NCBI RefSeq assembly: GCF_022965805.1 | Contig: NC_133101.1 | Coordinates: 43,065,642 to 43,129,641 of the forward strand | Direction of reading: 5' to 3' | DNA from: Primulina eburnea | Lineage: Eukaryota; Streptophyta; Magnoliopsida; Lamiales; Gesneriaceae | DNA length: 64,000 nucleotides | Part shown: positions 1-10,718 of the stretch, piece by piece | Layout of the letters: each line of letters opens with the position of its first letter | Position numbering within the stretch: the first letter of the stretch is position 1 | Translations under genes and position numbers: made by a program | The notes under the pieces: generated by a model | Databases searched by the model: none | Told to the model about the DNA's origin: nothing | The model's input: the letters and a program-made list of their open reading frames with translations, nothing else

Positions 1-355
1 CACGGAAATCGACCCAAGTCGCTCTACCCTGCGACTGAACTATCGGCGCAGAAGTCGATCGCCACCACCTGCGAGCACGGCCCTCGAGAAGAAAACTAAG
101 GGTCTCCATCTTCTGCTCATCGGTGCACTGGAATGCGCGGAAACAACTCTCCATGCGCTCTATCCAATCCTCAGCATCATCAGGAGTCTCTCCACCAACT
201 AGAGGCTTAGGCCCCATCTGAATGAAACGATGCATATCGAAACGCCTAGGACCATCCCGACGATGACGATGTTCACGATGACGCCTACGATCGTCCTGGT
301 CACCCCAACGACCTACACTTCCCTGACTACTCTCATCACCAAAGTGGTCAGCCAT
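1..355 (-). CDS. gag: Gag capsid protein, N-terminal part (element A)
   Basis: Open for 118 codons from the ATG complementary to 353-355 to the window edge. The protein starts MADHFGDE, has a basic Arg/His-rich stretch at about residues 20-40, then a conserved block with GPKPLVGGETPDDAEDW and further on WWRSTSAPI. The same order is seen in the gag of element K (start at 31345). Gag forms the retrotransposon particle and packages its RNA. No stop or frameshift is visible in the part present. The start is supported by the match to K's start (MSGFGDD) and by its position about 85 bp after the primer-binding site. Confidence 0.85.
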   Translation of the reverse strand, partial: MADHFGDESSQGSVGRWGDQDDRRRHREHRHRRDGPRRFDMHRFIQMGPKPLVGGETPDDAEDWIERMESCFRAFQCTDEQKMETLSFLLEGRARRWWRSTSAPIVQSQGRATWVDFR

Positions 356-438
356 TGCTACAACATAGAATAGGGAAACTAGTAAATTGGTCAACGGAAA
401 TCCTAAAACAGAAATCTATATCCCAAAATCATACGCAT

Positions 439-450
439 GCTCTGATACCA
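439..450 (-). other. Primer-binding site, tRNA-iMet (element A)
   Basis: The minus strand reads TGGTATCAGAGC, complementary to the 3' end of plant initiator Met tRNA, the usual primer for minus-strand cDNA synthesis. Four bases separate it from the LTR. Confidence 0.9.
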
Positions 451-1567
451 TAAATGTAGTGACCCGTTCCAGAATCACCTACTAATCAAAAACTAAGCAT
501 GCAATTAACCTAATTAATTATAATCAGAGATAACAGCGGAAAAAGTCGACAACTATAATTATACAACCCAATCGAAGTCTAGAATAACTCAAAATAAAAT
601 ATCCAATACAACCATATCGAATCAAAACAATACCGATAAACTAAACCAACCAGCTACTCAACGTCCTCCTCCTGCTCCTCCTGAGCTGTCCAACCTGAGG
701 CCTGCCCCGTGGGAATGGGGTGTCCAAGAATAAACAAAACCGAGGACGTGAGCGATAAGAACGCCCAGTACAAAAGTATGAGTATACAAACCTATATGAA
801 ATGCACATGCTATGATATGATACCAGGGTAGTCAAGAAACAGGAATCACAAAGGATCTCAAAATGCTCAGTCTAGAGGCGCCAAGTGGATAGTGCCGCGC
901 GGTCCAACCTCTGGGTCACTGCATCCACTACAAGACAGACGTGGACCTAAAATGTCCCGGACCACCGAAGCCCTCCCGACCCGTCGGCCACTGTGTACTC
1001 TCGGTGTCCATGCGTCCACAAGACAGGGCTGAGCGGTCCCAAGATATAGCTTATCTCGAAAGAGATACAGCTCAACAGTAAAGGCTATCTCGAAGGAGAT
1101 ACGGCTCAACATGATATGCAATATGCATCATAACTCGTGACATAATAGCATGCATCATATGACATATAACAATGCAGCAAATACTCATGCAACACATATA
1201 TGAATGTATACTCAACCAGGATATCTCGGATAGTACTTTCGTACCTCTATCACAGTAATCCTAATCCACTGGAACCACCAGACAACAGGTCTAATCCAAG
1301 CCTATTCATCAAGTGAAAACCATCACTAAACTTATCTACCAGACTTAACTAGATAATCCTGAGATAAATACTGATAAAATTCCAAACCTTCGTCCGTCGC
1401 TAGCCCGCTGATGCCGCTAGCTCCCAACTAGAGCACAGCTCTGCTACAAGACCAGCAGCTCCCCGCTAGTGCCCAAATCTCGGAACAAGACTAGAACCTG
1501 TCAGAAACGACTGAAATGCTATGGAATTCTCTGAATTGGCGAGTCAAAATGAGGAAATCCGACCACT

Positions 1568-1574
1568 ATTTATA
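1568..1574 (-). promoter_or_regulatory. TATA box in LTR of element A
   Basis: The minus strand reads TATAAAT in the context CCTATAAATAG, directly downstream of the inverted-repeat array. The same box in the same setting occurs in both K LTRs (26451-26457, 32347-32353), so it is probably the core promoter. Confidence 0.7.
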
Positions 1575-1580
1575 GGCCAT

Positions 1581-1797
1581 GTTCGGATCGTCCGAACCCT
1601 CTTCGGAACGTCCGAACTCTTACGTGTCCATCAGCTCTTGACAGCTCATGATCGGATCCTCCGATCATACACTTCGGACCGTCCGAACATGCACGTGTCC
1701 AGCTGCTCTTGACACCTCATGATCGGATCCATCGAACCCACTTCGGACCTTCCGAACTCTTCGGTGCTTCCGAACCATCTTCGGTCCGTCCGATCAT
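1581..1797. repeat. Array of TCGGA...TCCGA inverted-repeat units (element A LTR)
   Basis: Several short units of the type ttcggaacgtccgaac, cttcggaccgtccgaac and gatcggatcctccgatc. Each pairs CGGA with TCCG across a few bases. They are interleaved with acgtgtcc-like spacers. The array lies in U3 just upstream of the TATA box. Confidence 0.8.
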
Positions 1798-1902
1798 GAC
1801 TCGGTCAAAATTACACATTAAACCTTCTTAATCACCAATACTCCGTTAATTACCCAATTTGGAATTCGGGCTACTACACCACTGCCGCATACATAAGATC
1901 CC

Positions 1903-2015
1903 TGTTCATAATTTAACAGGCCAGTTGATCCACGTTCATAATTTAACGCTTCACAACCACGATCTAACTCGTTCATAATTTAACGGGCGGATTGGTCCCC
2001 GTTCATGATTTAACG
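1903..2015. repeat. Four copies of GTTCATAATTTAACG motif (H LTR)
   Basis: The motif gttcataatttaac (one copy with g for a) recurs four times with about 30-bp spacing. The same four-copy block in reverse orientation is present in both LTRs of B (21874-21988, 36659-36773). Confidence 0.85.
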
Positions 2016-2334
2016 CTTTCCAATCCTAAATTTCTTTGGTCACAAGACAATTAGCATACCTCGAAACTTAAAACATTTCCTTTGCACGTCATTCATACTT
2101 ACTTGGCGTTGAGGGATTCGTTGGACTTCGACTGGGGCCGTTGCTGCAACTTACTAACGTGAATTTCATACGTAACTTGCATTACTTAGACGTAGAAAAC
2201 TCATGCTTACTCTCAAGCTCAATCATATCTTAGGACCTTCTACAATTTCCCACGACACGCCCTTAATAATCCTTGCACTAACCCATAACATCAAACTTAA
2301 AATGAACTTACAAATATTTCCCAAAAACAAGGGT

Positions 2335-2630
2335 ACACGGGCCCCGTGCTTGGGTCCGGGAGAGGGTCCGTGTACTTACTGCCTAGAATGTGTCGGAAAA
2401 CGGAAGGGGCACGGACCCCGTGCTTGGGTCCGGATGGGGGTCCGTGTAGGTACTGCATGTCAAGTGTCTCGAAAAGGAAAGGACACGGTGTGTCTCGAAA
2501 AGGAAAGGACACGGACCCCGTGTGAGGGTCCGGGTTGAGGTCCGTGTGGCTACTGTCTTGGAACACCAAATGGAAAACAAAGGCACGGACCCCGTGCTCG
2601 GGTCCGTGTGGGGGTCCGTCTGCACACTGT
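2335..2630. repeat. CACGGACCCCGTG inverted-repeat minisatellite (H LTR)
   Basis: Repeated units containing cacggaccccgtg and gggtccgtg, separated by spacers that include fragments such as tctcgaaaaggaaagg (itself duplicated around 2468-2513). Each unit can pair with itself. Related arrays occur in B's two LTRs. Confidence 0.8.
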
Positions 2631-4070
2631 ACGAAGAAACCTGCGAGAAAACTTATGCACATGCCTACACACCCAAATTGACACTTGAACACTATGATTC
2701 AACACCTTAAGGACACCATAACATTGCATAAAACTTATATAAACACTTCAAGATACGACGTCCACCATACTACCCAATACAACGCTAATTAGCAATTGAC
2801 ATCAATCGAGTTCCTACGACTTTAAACTAATTCAAACACCTAACGACGTCCAACAAAACCTTGAAAAATACAACAAACCTCAATACTAACATACTCATAC
2901 GCAGCGACGATCGCCCGTCGATTTCCAACAAAGCCTGCAACATAAAACTTCAAAAATACAATGATACCAAACTTTTCTTAAAATTTCAGTTTGAGCAGTC
3001 ACACGAAAAATATCATAACTCTCTCATTTTTTGTCCAAAAATCTTGAATTTTATATCAAATCGAAGGTATCAAAAAATTCTACGTTTTTTCCGTTGAAAG
3101 TTTTCCCAAAATATGAACAGAAAAATCGCAGTTTTGACATGAACAGTAAAAACGAGTTTTAGATCTAAAAATTTTCCTTCGAGATTGATCCGATCCATGA
3201 TCCGCTCAAACTACTATCATCATACATAACTTTTACGCATAAAAACAACGCAATTCGATATATGACTTGATCGACACAGCAAGAACAGAATATACGTGCC
3301 TTACTGAGGATAACGTTACCGAAAGACGACACCGAAGCGGAGATGGGAGCAGATCGGGACAACGTGGCATTGTTTCTCTTGAAATAAAACACGAATCTGC
3401 TGGAATGTAGGGAGGCGGCTGTTGTCTTTGAAACCCTAGATTCTCGTTTTTTTTTAAATAAACTAGAATGAACTGTGGTGTGTTTACTGAGTATTGTTTA
3501 AAGTGTGTTGTGGTGCGTGGGGTGGTTTCAAAAGGAGACTAATTGTTTAATTAAATCATTATCTATAATCAAACATTAACTCCCCTAACCTTAAAATGAA
3601 ACTCTATAATTAAAATATAACACACCAAACTAGACTTTTAAATGTTCTATAAATCATAAACTCACAAAATCAATCAAATTTAGGATTACAAAAGTACTTA
3701 ACATAGCATTAACAATTACTAAATTTTACCAAAGTTTTAAAACTCTTACAATTACTTAAGTAAAGATTTAGCCTCAAAAATGCTAAAACTCACTAAATTA
3801 TTTAAAATGCCCCCAAACTCAACTTAAAACAAAATACCATCTTTAAAATTGCCAAAAATCGTCCCCGGGTCTTTTCCTCAATCCCGCCTCGAATAATCGC
3901 CTGAAACATGAAACTCGAAAGACATTTTAACGTGCATTACATACACGTAATTAAATTGAAAATAATGCATTTAAATAATTATGCATGACTAAACTCTTTT
4001 AAAATAAATTAAATGCTTTACTAATTTAAATAAATGCATGGGTTTTACGTGTACGAAATTGGGCTCTACA

Positions 4071-5108
4071 AATAGTCTTCGTTCTGAGCTTCTTTTCCTT
4101 CCGATCAAGAATCTGTATCGGTTGTTCAATATTGCTCAATGTCTGATCAAGCTCAGCTTCGTCAAGCTGAATGACATGAGAAATATCTGGCATGTATCTA
4201 CGCAACATCGATACATGAAAAACGTCATGTATACCAGATAGAGAAGGAGGAAGAGCCAGTCGATAGGCTCGGTCGCCAATTTTCTCTAAGATCTCGTAAG
4301 GACCGACGTATCTAGGAGACAGCTTCCCACGCTTACCAAATCTGACACCACCTCTGAATGGGAAAATCTTTAGAAATACTCGGTCTCCTTGTTCAAATAC
4401 CAACGGTCTACGTCTGACATTGGCGTATTTCGCTTGCCTATCTTGTGCCGTCTTCATCCTCTTCTGTATGACTTTCACTTTCTCTGTCATGTCACGAACC
4501 ATATCCGGCCCAAGTTCTGGTACCTCTGAAATGTCATCCCAGTATAGCGGAGATCTGCACTTCTTACCATACAGAGCTTCAAACGGTGCCATCTCAATGC
4601 TTGTCTGGTAGCTATTATTGTAAGAGAATTCGCAAAGAGGTATGAAATCTTGCCAACTAGTGCCAAAATCCAGCACTACTGCTCTCAACATATCCTCTAA
4701 AGTCTGGATAGTCCGCTCTGACTGTCCGTCTGTCTGAGGATGATACGCAGTACTCAGGTGTAATGTCGTACCTAAGGCATGCTGTAAACTGTGCCAGAAG
4801 TGTGAAGTGAATCGTGGATCACGATCCGATACGATAGACTTCGGCACACCATGCAATCTGACTACCTCTCGAACATATATCTCCGCCATCTGATCGTGTC
4901 TGTAAGTCATTCTGTACGGGATGAAACAAGCTGATTTGGTCAATCTGTCGATAACGACCCAAATCGCATCACAGCCTCGGGAAGATCGGGGGAACATCGT
5001 CACAAAATCCATGGAAATGTGATCCCATTTCCATTCTGGAATAGCTAAACTCTGAAGTAGACCTCCGGGCTTCTTTCTCTCGGCCTTCACCTGTTGGCAT
5101 TTAAGCAT
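4071..5108 (-). pseudogene. pol: Integrase and chromodomain region (element D), truncated
   Basis: The reading frame begins within the integrase zinc region ([14 protein letters not shown]) and runs through the catalytic core. It has the first Asp in SMDFV, the second in SDRDPRF and the Glu in [14 protein letters not shown]. After these come the GKLSPRYVGPYEIL block and the start of the chromodomain-linked tail (ILDRKEKKLRTKT). At 4071 the sequence changes to the LTR of H, so the final chromodomain residues (the EEATWE part in relatives) are lost; translation past this point reads into LTR. Integrase joins element cDNA to chromosomal DNA. A frameshift near 5100 separates this part from upstream pol. 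Confidence 0.88.
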
Positions 5109-6484
5109 TTAGACACATACTCGGCGATGTCTGACTTCATCTGCTTCCACCAGAACTGTGTCTTCAAGTCATTGTACATCTTCCTGCCACCAGGATGAAT
5201 GCTGAACCGACTACAATGTGCTTCGGACAAAATCTGATGGCTCAAGTCTGAAACATCTGGCACTACGAGAAGGTTATTCACATACAAAACATGCTCACGC
5301 ACATGATATTCTGACAAATGCCCTGATCTGACCATTTGAATCGACCTTTGCACATTCTGATCGGTTCGTTGAGCTTCTTTGATCCTCATGATCAAATCAG
5401 GCTCAACTCGAATAGCAGCAAGTCGTAGTGGCCTCCTATCTGTATCAAATTCTAATCCAGAGAAACAGCAATTTTCAACTAGCTTTGTAACACCTATCGT
5501 TGATAAAGATAAGGAGCAAACCTTTTGACTTAAGGCGTCTGCTGCTGCATTTGACTTCCCTGGATGATATTTGATCTCGCAATCAAAGTCTTTTAACAGA
5601 TCAAGCCATCTACGCTGCCTCATGTTCAACCCCGACTGAGAAAACAAGTATTTTAGGCTTTTATGGTCTGAATAGATCTCAAATTTTTCGCCATAAAGAT
5701 AATGACGCCAGATCTTCAATGCAAATACGATAGCCGCCAATTCAAGATCATGAATGGGGTATCGAGTCTCGTGAGTCTTCAACTGTCTTGAGGCATATGC
5801 GACCACATGACCTCGCTGCATAAGAACACATCCCAAACCTCTGGGAGAGGCATCACAATATACAAAGAAATCACCCGTACCTGAAGGTATCGTCAGTACT
5901 GGAGCACTAGTCAACTTCTTCTTCAATTCCACGAAGCTAGACTCACAATCCTCAGACCATATAAATGGCGCATTCTTTTGTGTCAACTGGGTGATTGGTT
6001 TTGCTATACTGGAGAAATCTTTGATAAATCTTCTATAGTATCCTGCCAGACCCATGAAACTGCGTATCTCTGGCACAGAAGTTGGTCTCGGCCAGCTGAT
6101 CACAGCTTCCACTTTACTTGGATCTACAGCAATACCATCTCCCGATATGATATGTCCCAAAAAGACAACTCGATTCAACCAAAATTCACACTTTGACAAT
6201 TTGGCATACAATCTCTCATTTCTCAGTGTCTGCAACACAATTCTGAGATGTTCTGCATGCTCATTCCTGTTCTTTGAATACACCAGAATGTCATCAATGA
6301 AAACAATCACAAAATCATCCAAATACCTCTGAAAGATTCGATTCATCAAGCTCATAAATACCGCTGGAGCATTTGTTAAACCAAAGGGCATGACAATAAA
6401 TTCGTAATGTCCATACCTGGTTCGAAATGCTGTCTTCAGTATGTCTACATCTCGAACTCTGAGTTGATGATATCCGGATCGCAA
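5087..6484 (-). pseudogene. pol: Reverse transcriptase, RNase H and integrase zinc region (element D)
   Basis: 465 codons. The reverse transcriptase palm has [19 protein letters not shown] and the catalytic FIDDILVY, followed by the connection block [11 protein letters not shown]. RNase H follows with [16 protein letters not shown] and SDHKSLKYL. The start of integrase is visible with the His pair in [12 protein letters not shown]. The frame ends at KCLNANR near 5087, where relatives have CLNCQQVK, so a frameshift destroyed the zinc finger. The upstream end overlaps the previous frame at about 6445-6484, another frameshift, in the SKIDLRSGY block. Confidence 0.88.
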
Positions 6485-7035
6485 ATAATCTTAGAATAAA
6501 CAGAGGATCCCTGCAACTGATCAAATAAATCATCAATTCTAGGCAAATGATACTTATTCTTTATCGTTGCCTTATTCAGTTGCCTGTAATCAATACACAA
6601 CAGCATCGATCCATCTTTCTTTCGCACAAAAAGTACCAGAGCGCCCCAAGGAGATACACTAGGTCTGATATATCCCTTGGCTAGCAGATCTTCCAACTGT
6701 GCCTTCAATTCTTTCAACTCTATCGGTGCCAACCTATACGGAGCTCTCGAAATAGGAGTGGTATTTGGAATAAGCTCAATACTAAAATCTACCTCTCGCA
6801 CTGGAGGTAACCCTGGAATCTCCTCTGGAAACACATCTGCAAATTCCCGTACTACTGGCAAATCTGTCAATGTCGGGCTAGATTTCTGTACATCTACAGC
6901 ATACACAAGGAACCCATCTGCTCCTTTCTGTAACAACTTATTCATAGTCAAAGCCGAAATCAAGGGAATCCGAGATCTGGCACCCTTACCGTAAAATTTC
7001 CACTCTTCATGCCATTTCTGGTCTGAATCTGACAA
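6445..7035 (-). pseudogene. pol: Protease C-terminus and reverse transcriptase N-terminus (element D)
   Basis: Contains the linker [16 protein letters not shown], the conserved RT entry [16 protein letters not shown], then [21 protein letters not shown] and CIDYRQLNK. These are fingers-domain motifs of gypsy reverse transcriptases. The frame is lost after SVYSKI, where relatives continue DLRSGYHQL. The next fragment picks that up in another frame. Confidence 0.85.
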
Positions 7036-7330
7036 TCTTGTGGAAACAATCCACGGTGGCTCTGTACTTTGTTAACATATCAATTCCAAAAATGCAATCA
7101 AAATCATCTAACCCAAGTACTATGCAATCTAGATCAATTTCATGACCCTCAAACTGTAAGATGCAATGTCTAACTGTGGTCACAGCTATCAAACCACTTC
7201 CCAACGGAGAAGTAATAGACACGACATCTAACAAAGACTCAAAGGCAAAGAATGCAATAATGCAAATCGTTCCGATATAAATGTATGTGATGCACCCGTA
7301 TCTATCAATATATAGGCAGGATAACCGCAA
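7007..7330 (-). pseudogene. pol: Aspartic protease region (element D)
   Basis: Retropepsin-like protease fragment. Read in the frames available, the minus strand at about 7255-7315 encodes [14 protein letters not shown], the active-site D-T/S-G motif. The rest ([37 protein letters not shown]) matches element E's protease closely. A frameshift lies just after the active site, around 7240-7270. The protease would cut the Gag-Pol polyprotein. Confidence 0.8.
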
Positions 7331-7410
7331 AGGAAACAGTTATCTGCAATGACATCATCTGGGGCATCCTGTGCTTGCTCCTCTGTCAACGCAAACACCT
7401 GAGCCTGTTG

Positions 7411-8434
7411 TCAAGTCGGCTGGCTCCCGGTCTGACCACCTCTGGCTCGAGGCTGAGTCTGTGTAGGTGGCGGCTGAAATGAGTGAACAGATGAAGCTTG
7501 CCTCTCAGGCTGAGTCACTGAGGCAGATGACCCTACACCCTGAAATCTCGATCCACCACTTCTCTGAGGACAAACCTTGGCATAATGTCCCGGTTGCTTG
7601 CATATGTTACATCTACCTACTACACCCTGACACTGTTCTGTGGCATGCTTACCTCCACACGTACTGCAATATCCACTCGTCACCTCTAAACTCTGGCCGG
7701 GACCTCGTGGTCGGGGCCCACTGGAGCTCGACGAACTGCTCCCTGCTCTCTTGAATTGCTTGCCCTTCACTTTCAACGGATCCTTCCGCCCGCTGCTACT
7801 ACCTGCCGCTGTCAAATCTAGGAGGAGGTTGTGCTGGAGGTAGTGGCAGTCTCGGACTCGGGGCAACATACGGAACACTCCGTTGCCTAAGCAATCCTGC
7901 TTCTGCTCCTTTGGCACGGTTCAAGGCTTCAGCGAAGTTATTGGGTCTCCCAGTATTAACCAATGTAAAGACATCAGGATTTAAGCCGTTTATAAACTGA
8001 TCTTCCACGGCCTCATCATTACCTGAAACGTGGGGTGCAAAGTGAAGCAAGGAAGAAAATTTAGCAACGTACTCTTCAATGTTCAATTGCCCTTGCCTCA
8101 GGTTTGCAAATTCAGCGCCTTTATCTTTACGGTAGGATACGGGAAAGAATTGCTGATAAAACTCTGTCTTGAACATTTTCCAGGTAATCTCTGTGCCACG
8201 CTGCTCTAATGCTCTTTTAATATTCAACCACCAATACTTAGCCACATGTTGCAGTTGATGGCCAATGAGTTTCACTCGCTTCTCATCACTATATTCCAGA
8301 GACTCGAATAACATCTCGATATCCTCCAACCAGCTTTCACATTCGATTGCATTTTCTGTACCCTTTAAGGTCGGTGGTCGGAAAGACTGAAATCGCTTTA
8401 ATAGAGTCTCCATGGGCGTAGCAGTGACATCCAT
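7411..8434 (-). pseudogene. gag: Gag with CCHC zinc knuckle (element D)
   Basis: Two overlapping frames. The upstream one (8434-7799) holds the capsid region starting MDVTATPMETLLKRF, with WWLNIKRALE and FRQGQLNIEEYVAKF-like blocks. The downstream one (7917-7411) holds a basic Ser/Gly/Arg-rich stretch and the zinc knuckle CNICKQPGHYAKVC, which binds RNA. The frameshift between them lies near 7800-7900. In relatives (E, B) translation begins upstream at MPPRR. In D that start appears deleted (a short gap near 8490), so 8434 is only the first remaining ATG. Confidence 0.82.
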
Positions 8435-8724
8435 CGTATCACCAGATGTGCTACCCTGTTCTGGTGCTGGTGGTCGTAAAGGAACGGCTGCTCTTCAAAC
8501 AGTTTAGTATACAATCTATACCAACTGTCTCAGCCCTCCTCTGATCATTTACCTCTGATCCAGAAACGGTTCTGATTCAGTCTTAACCAATACATGCTGC
8601 AATCAAATCAGATAACACAACACATAATAGGGAAATCAATAAATCATGCTAGCATATCAAAAGCAAGGAAGAAGACTCAATCTACCCCGCTCATTCTACT
8701 CTATCTCAGTCTACAGAACCTACG

Positions 8725-8736
8725 GCTCTGATACCA
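8725..8736 (-). other. Primer-binding site, tRNA-iMet (element D)
   Basis: The minus strand reads TGGTATCAGAGC, five bases from the LTR end at 8742, the same spacing as in E. Confidence 0.9.
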
Positions 8737-8741
8737 CCTGT

Positions 8742-10718
8742 TGTGGGGACCCGGGCTCTAACTCTTTTCTTTGGGATTCAATGGATCGTTAAAATAAAAA
8801 GTGGGTCAAATTTTCGCTTTTCAACATTTATTCTAATGTTGTATAAATAAGCATAAAGTCGTTATTTATTTTACAACATAATGTACAAACATAAGGTACA
8901 ACATGTTTTGTTCCATCCATTCTCAACCACTAGTAATTAAATACAGTACATGTCAAAAGTATAACTACTAGTTTTGCTGCTATCCGAGATCACCACGCTA
9001 TGTCCATCTCTCATCCTCTGCGTGACCCAGATCCTGCCCCACCTGTTGTTATGCACACATACAAATATAACAACAGCCGGAAACTCCGGTGAGAACAAAT
9101 CCCAGTATAAACATGTATACATGCATATAATCAAACTAAAACATTAAACATGCTATTATGAATGACATCATATAAACATGCAATGCGAATCAAATCATGT
9201 CTGGACTCGACTCGACTATAACTCTAGGGATCCCGGTGTGAATAAGACGTCAATGGCTGTCACGTACCCTCCCACTCGGGGTGACTGTACATCTTATTCC
9301 TAGACATTCGGTCTGAGCTGTATCAACGACTGCAATAGGAGTCAGGGCTGCTCCTAAGCTGAGATACACCGAACATCTAGATATGTGACAATGGCTGTCA
9401 ACGACTCTCCTATCTTAAATGCAATGAATATCAATCTGTAAACAAAGCATGCTCATATTCATATCTGAATATCACAATGATCTTATATGTTTGAATACAA
9501 TTCTATAATCAAAGCATAATCATGTTACAAGATTTGAATATAATTCCATAAACAATCATAAACATGTTACCATATATACAACAATTCTAGTATGTGATTT
9601 TCGTTGGGAAACTCAAATAATATCTTATTTGAGTTATGGCTTCCAAACAAACATGGCTTATACTTTTCTTGTCGCTAAACCTTTATCGATGTCGAGGTCT
9701 CGATGTCGACGTGAGGTGTGCTGAATCTGAAATGGCAATATAGAGATGCATTCTATTACTATACCACTCCAAGCAACTCATATATAATCCATATTCAATC
9801 TCGGTAACAATCGACGGCATAATGACGTGATTTCTCAATACCGATATCTCAACAACAACATTATCAATCGCTATCAAATCATACTCGCATCAGAACATGT
9901 ATATATATACTCTGAAATCTGTATAATTCCCACCTAATATATGTTGGAAAATCGAAACCCATTCATACGACATCCGAAACTCAATCCGATTGAAATTCTA
10001 CAATGCTCAATATATCAAGCACATATTCCATAACTCAATTTATAATTCTCCCAACACATATATATCGAGACATGCTGGAATTTAATAAAACTTACATCTT
10101 TTTGTAGCCAATGATGCAAGGAACAAGAATCTCTACTTATTTCAAAATTTGAATAGGAAACTCTTCCACAATTCAAAGTCTACCACAAAGGAAATTTGAG
10201 AGAATTCTAAACCTGGTTCTCGGTCCTCAGCTTTCTGAAATGATGTGAAATGAAGACACCTATAGTATAAATGCATGGCAAGGGCAGGTGTCACTATTTT
10301 TCAAGTTCCACACATGACCGCGGGTGCGGTGATTCAAAGAGTGCGGGTGCGCCATGCTCTCGGCAACCCTAACATTTTTTACTAAATAGCGACCGCGGGT
10401 GCGGTCTCTGCAAGACCGCGGGTGCGGTCTTGTCACCGCGGGTGCGGTCCTTCTGCACCGCGGGGGCGGTGATGCTACGGAAATTTTGGCCAACTTACTG
10501 TCCATGCACCGCGGGTGCGGTGTCTCCTAGCACCGCAGGTGCGGTGTGGCTTCGGCAGTACATTCAAAATTCCATAATTTATGACCGCGGGTGCACTCTT
10601 GTTCTAAGCGCGGGTGCGGCCTCTCACACATGAAATATTTTGTACTTTCATCTTATGACATGCATTCTCATATCTCCGAGTCGTACGTCAATGAAAACTA
10701 ATAATCTCGAGCCTTACA
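8742..10718 (-). repeat. 5' LTR of element D
   Basis: 1977 bp, TG...CA ends (minus strand TGTAAGGCTCGAG to GGTCCCCACA). It aligns with E's LTR over the first 70 bp, over the segment that includes the ccgggatccctagag motif (E 41440 region), and at the end. It differs from E in the U3 array: D has CCGCGGGTGCGG units where E has CGCGCATATGCGCG units. Confidence 0.9.
10313..10622. repeat. ACCGCGGGTGCGGT array (element D LTR)
   Basis: About ten copies of the near-palindromic 14-mer accgcgggtgcggt or variants, separated by irregular spacers. A TATA-like stretch (tttatactata on the minus strand, about 10262-10272) follows in the direction of transcription. The same unit occurs in the LTRs of G and F, which are a different LTR family. 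Confidence 0.85.

Larger units (their letters stand above)
1..1878 (-). mobile_element. Ty3/gypsy element A (Tekay-type), 5' end only
   Basis: A minus-strand gypsy retrotransposon cut by the left window edge. Reading right to left it has a 5' LTR (1878 to 455), a tRNA-iMet primer-binding site and the beginning of gag. LTR ends (TGTAGTGACCC...) and gag are clearly related to element K, but the LTR is about 180 bp longer than K's, so A is a sister subfamily. It lies directly against the LTR of element H at 1879, in the middle of that LTR, so A was inserted into H. The right target duplication should be ccact (1879-1883); its mate lies outside the window. Confidence 0.9.
455..1878 (-). repeat. 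5' LTR of element A
   Basis: 1424 bp, with plus-strand ends TGTAGT and ACTACA, that is a 6-bp terminal inverted repeat. The left end adjoins the primer-binding site. It aligns with K's LTRs at both ends and through the promoter region. It holds a TATA box and an array of short inverted repeats, listed separately. The short open frames inside it are chance. Confidence 0.9.
1879..4070 (-). mobile_element. LTR of gypsy element H (B-type), interrupted by A
   Basis: On the minus strand this starts at 4070 with TGTAGAGCCCAATTTCG, matching the start of B's LTR (TGTAGTGCCCAAATTTAAT). It continues through B-like blocks: the GGGTCCGTG array, then four copies of a CGTTAAATTATGAACG-like motif, then the sequence corresponding to B positions 21986-22008, where A interrupts it. 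About 620 bp of LTR tail is therefore missing and should lie left of A. H abuts D's integrase gene at 4071, with aatag (4071-4075) as the likely target duplication. Whether H is a solo LTR or a full element cannot be told from this window. No coding region is seen in this stretch. Confidence 0.85.
4071..10718 (-). mobile_element. Ty3/gypsy element D (Tekay-type), 3' end missing
   Basis: A minus-strand element with 5' LTR 8742-10718, primer-binding site, gag and pol. It is broken at 4071 in the C-terminal part of integrase by the insertion of H. Gag and pol are closely related to element E, and the LTR ends (TGTAAGGCTCGAG ... GGTCCCCACA) match E as well, so D and E are one family. D lies in the LTR of G: its right edge is followed by tgaaa (10719-10723), the likely target duplication, and G's LTR continues from there. 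Coding is split by several frameshifts. Confidence 0.9.

Noticed and set aside
4026..4241. Plus-strand open frames opposite the integrase region (and similar shadows opposite pol in D, G, B, K, C and J)
   Set aside because: They are antisense to well-supported pol reading frames and show no independent features.
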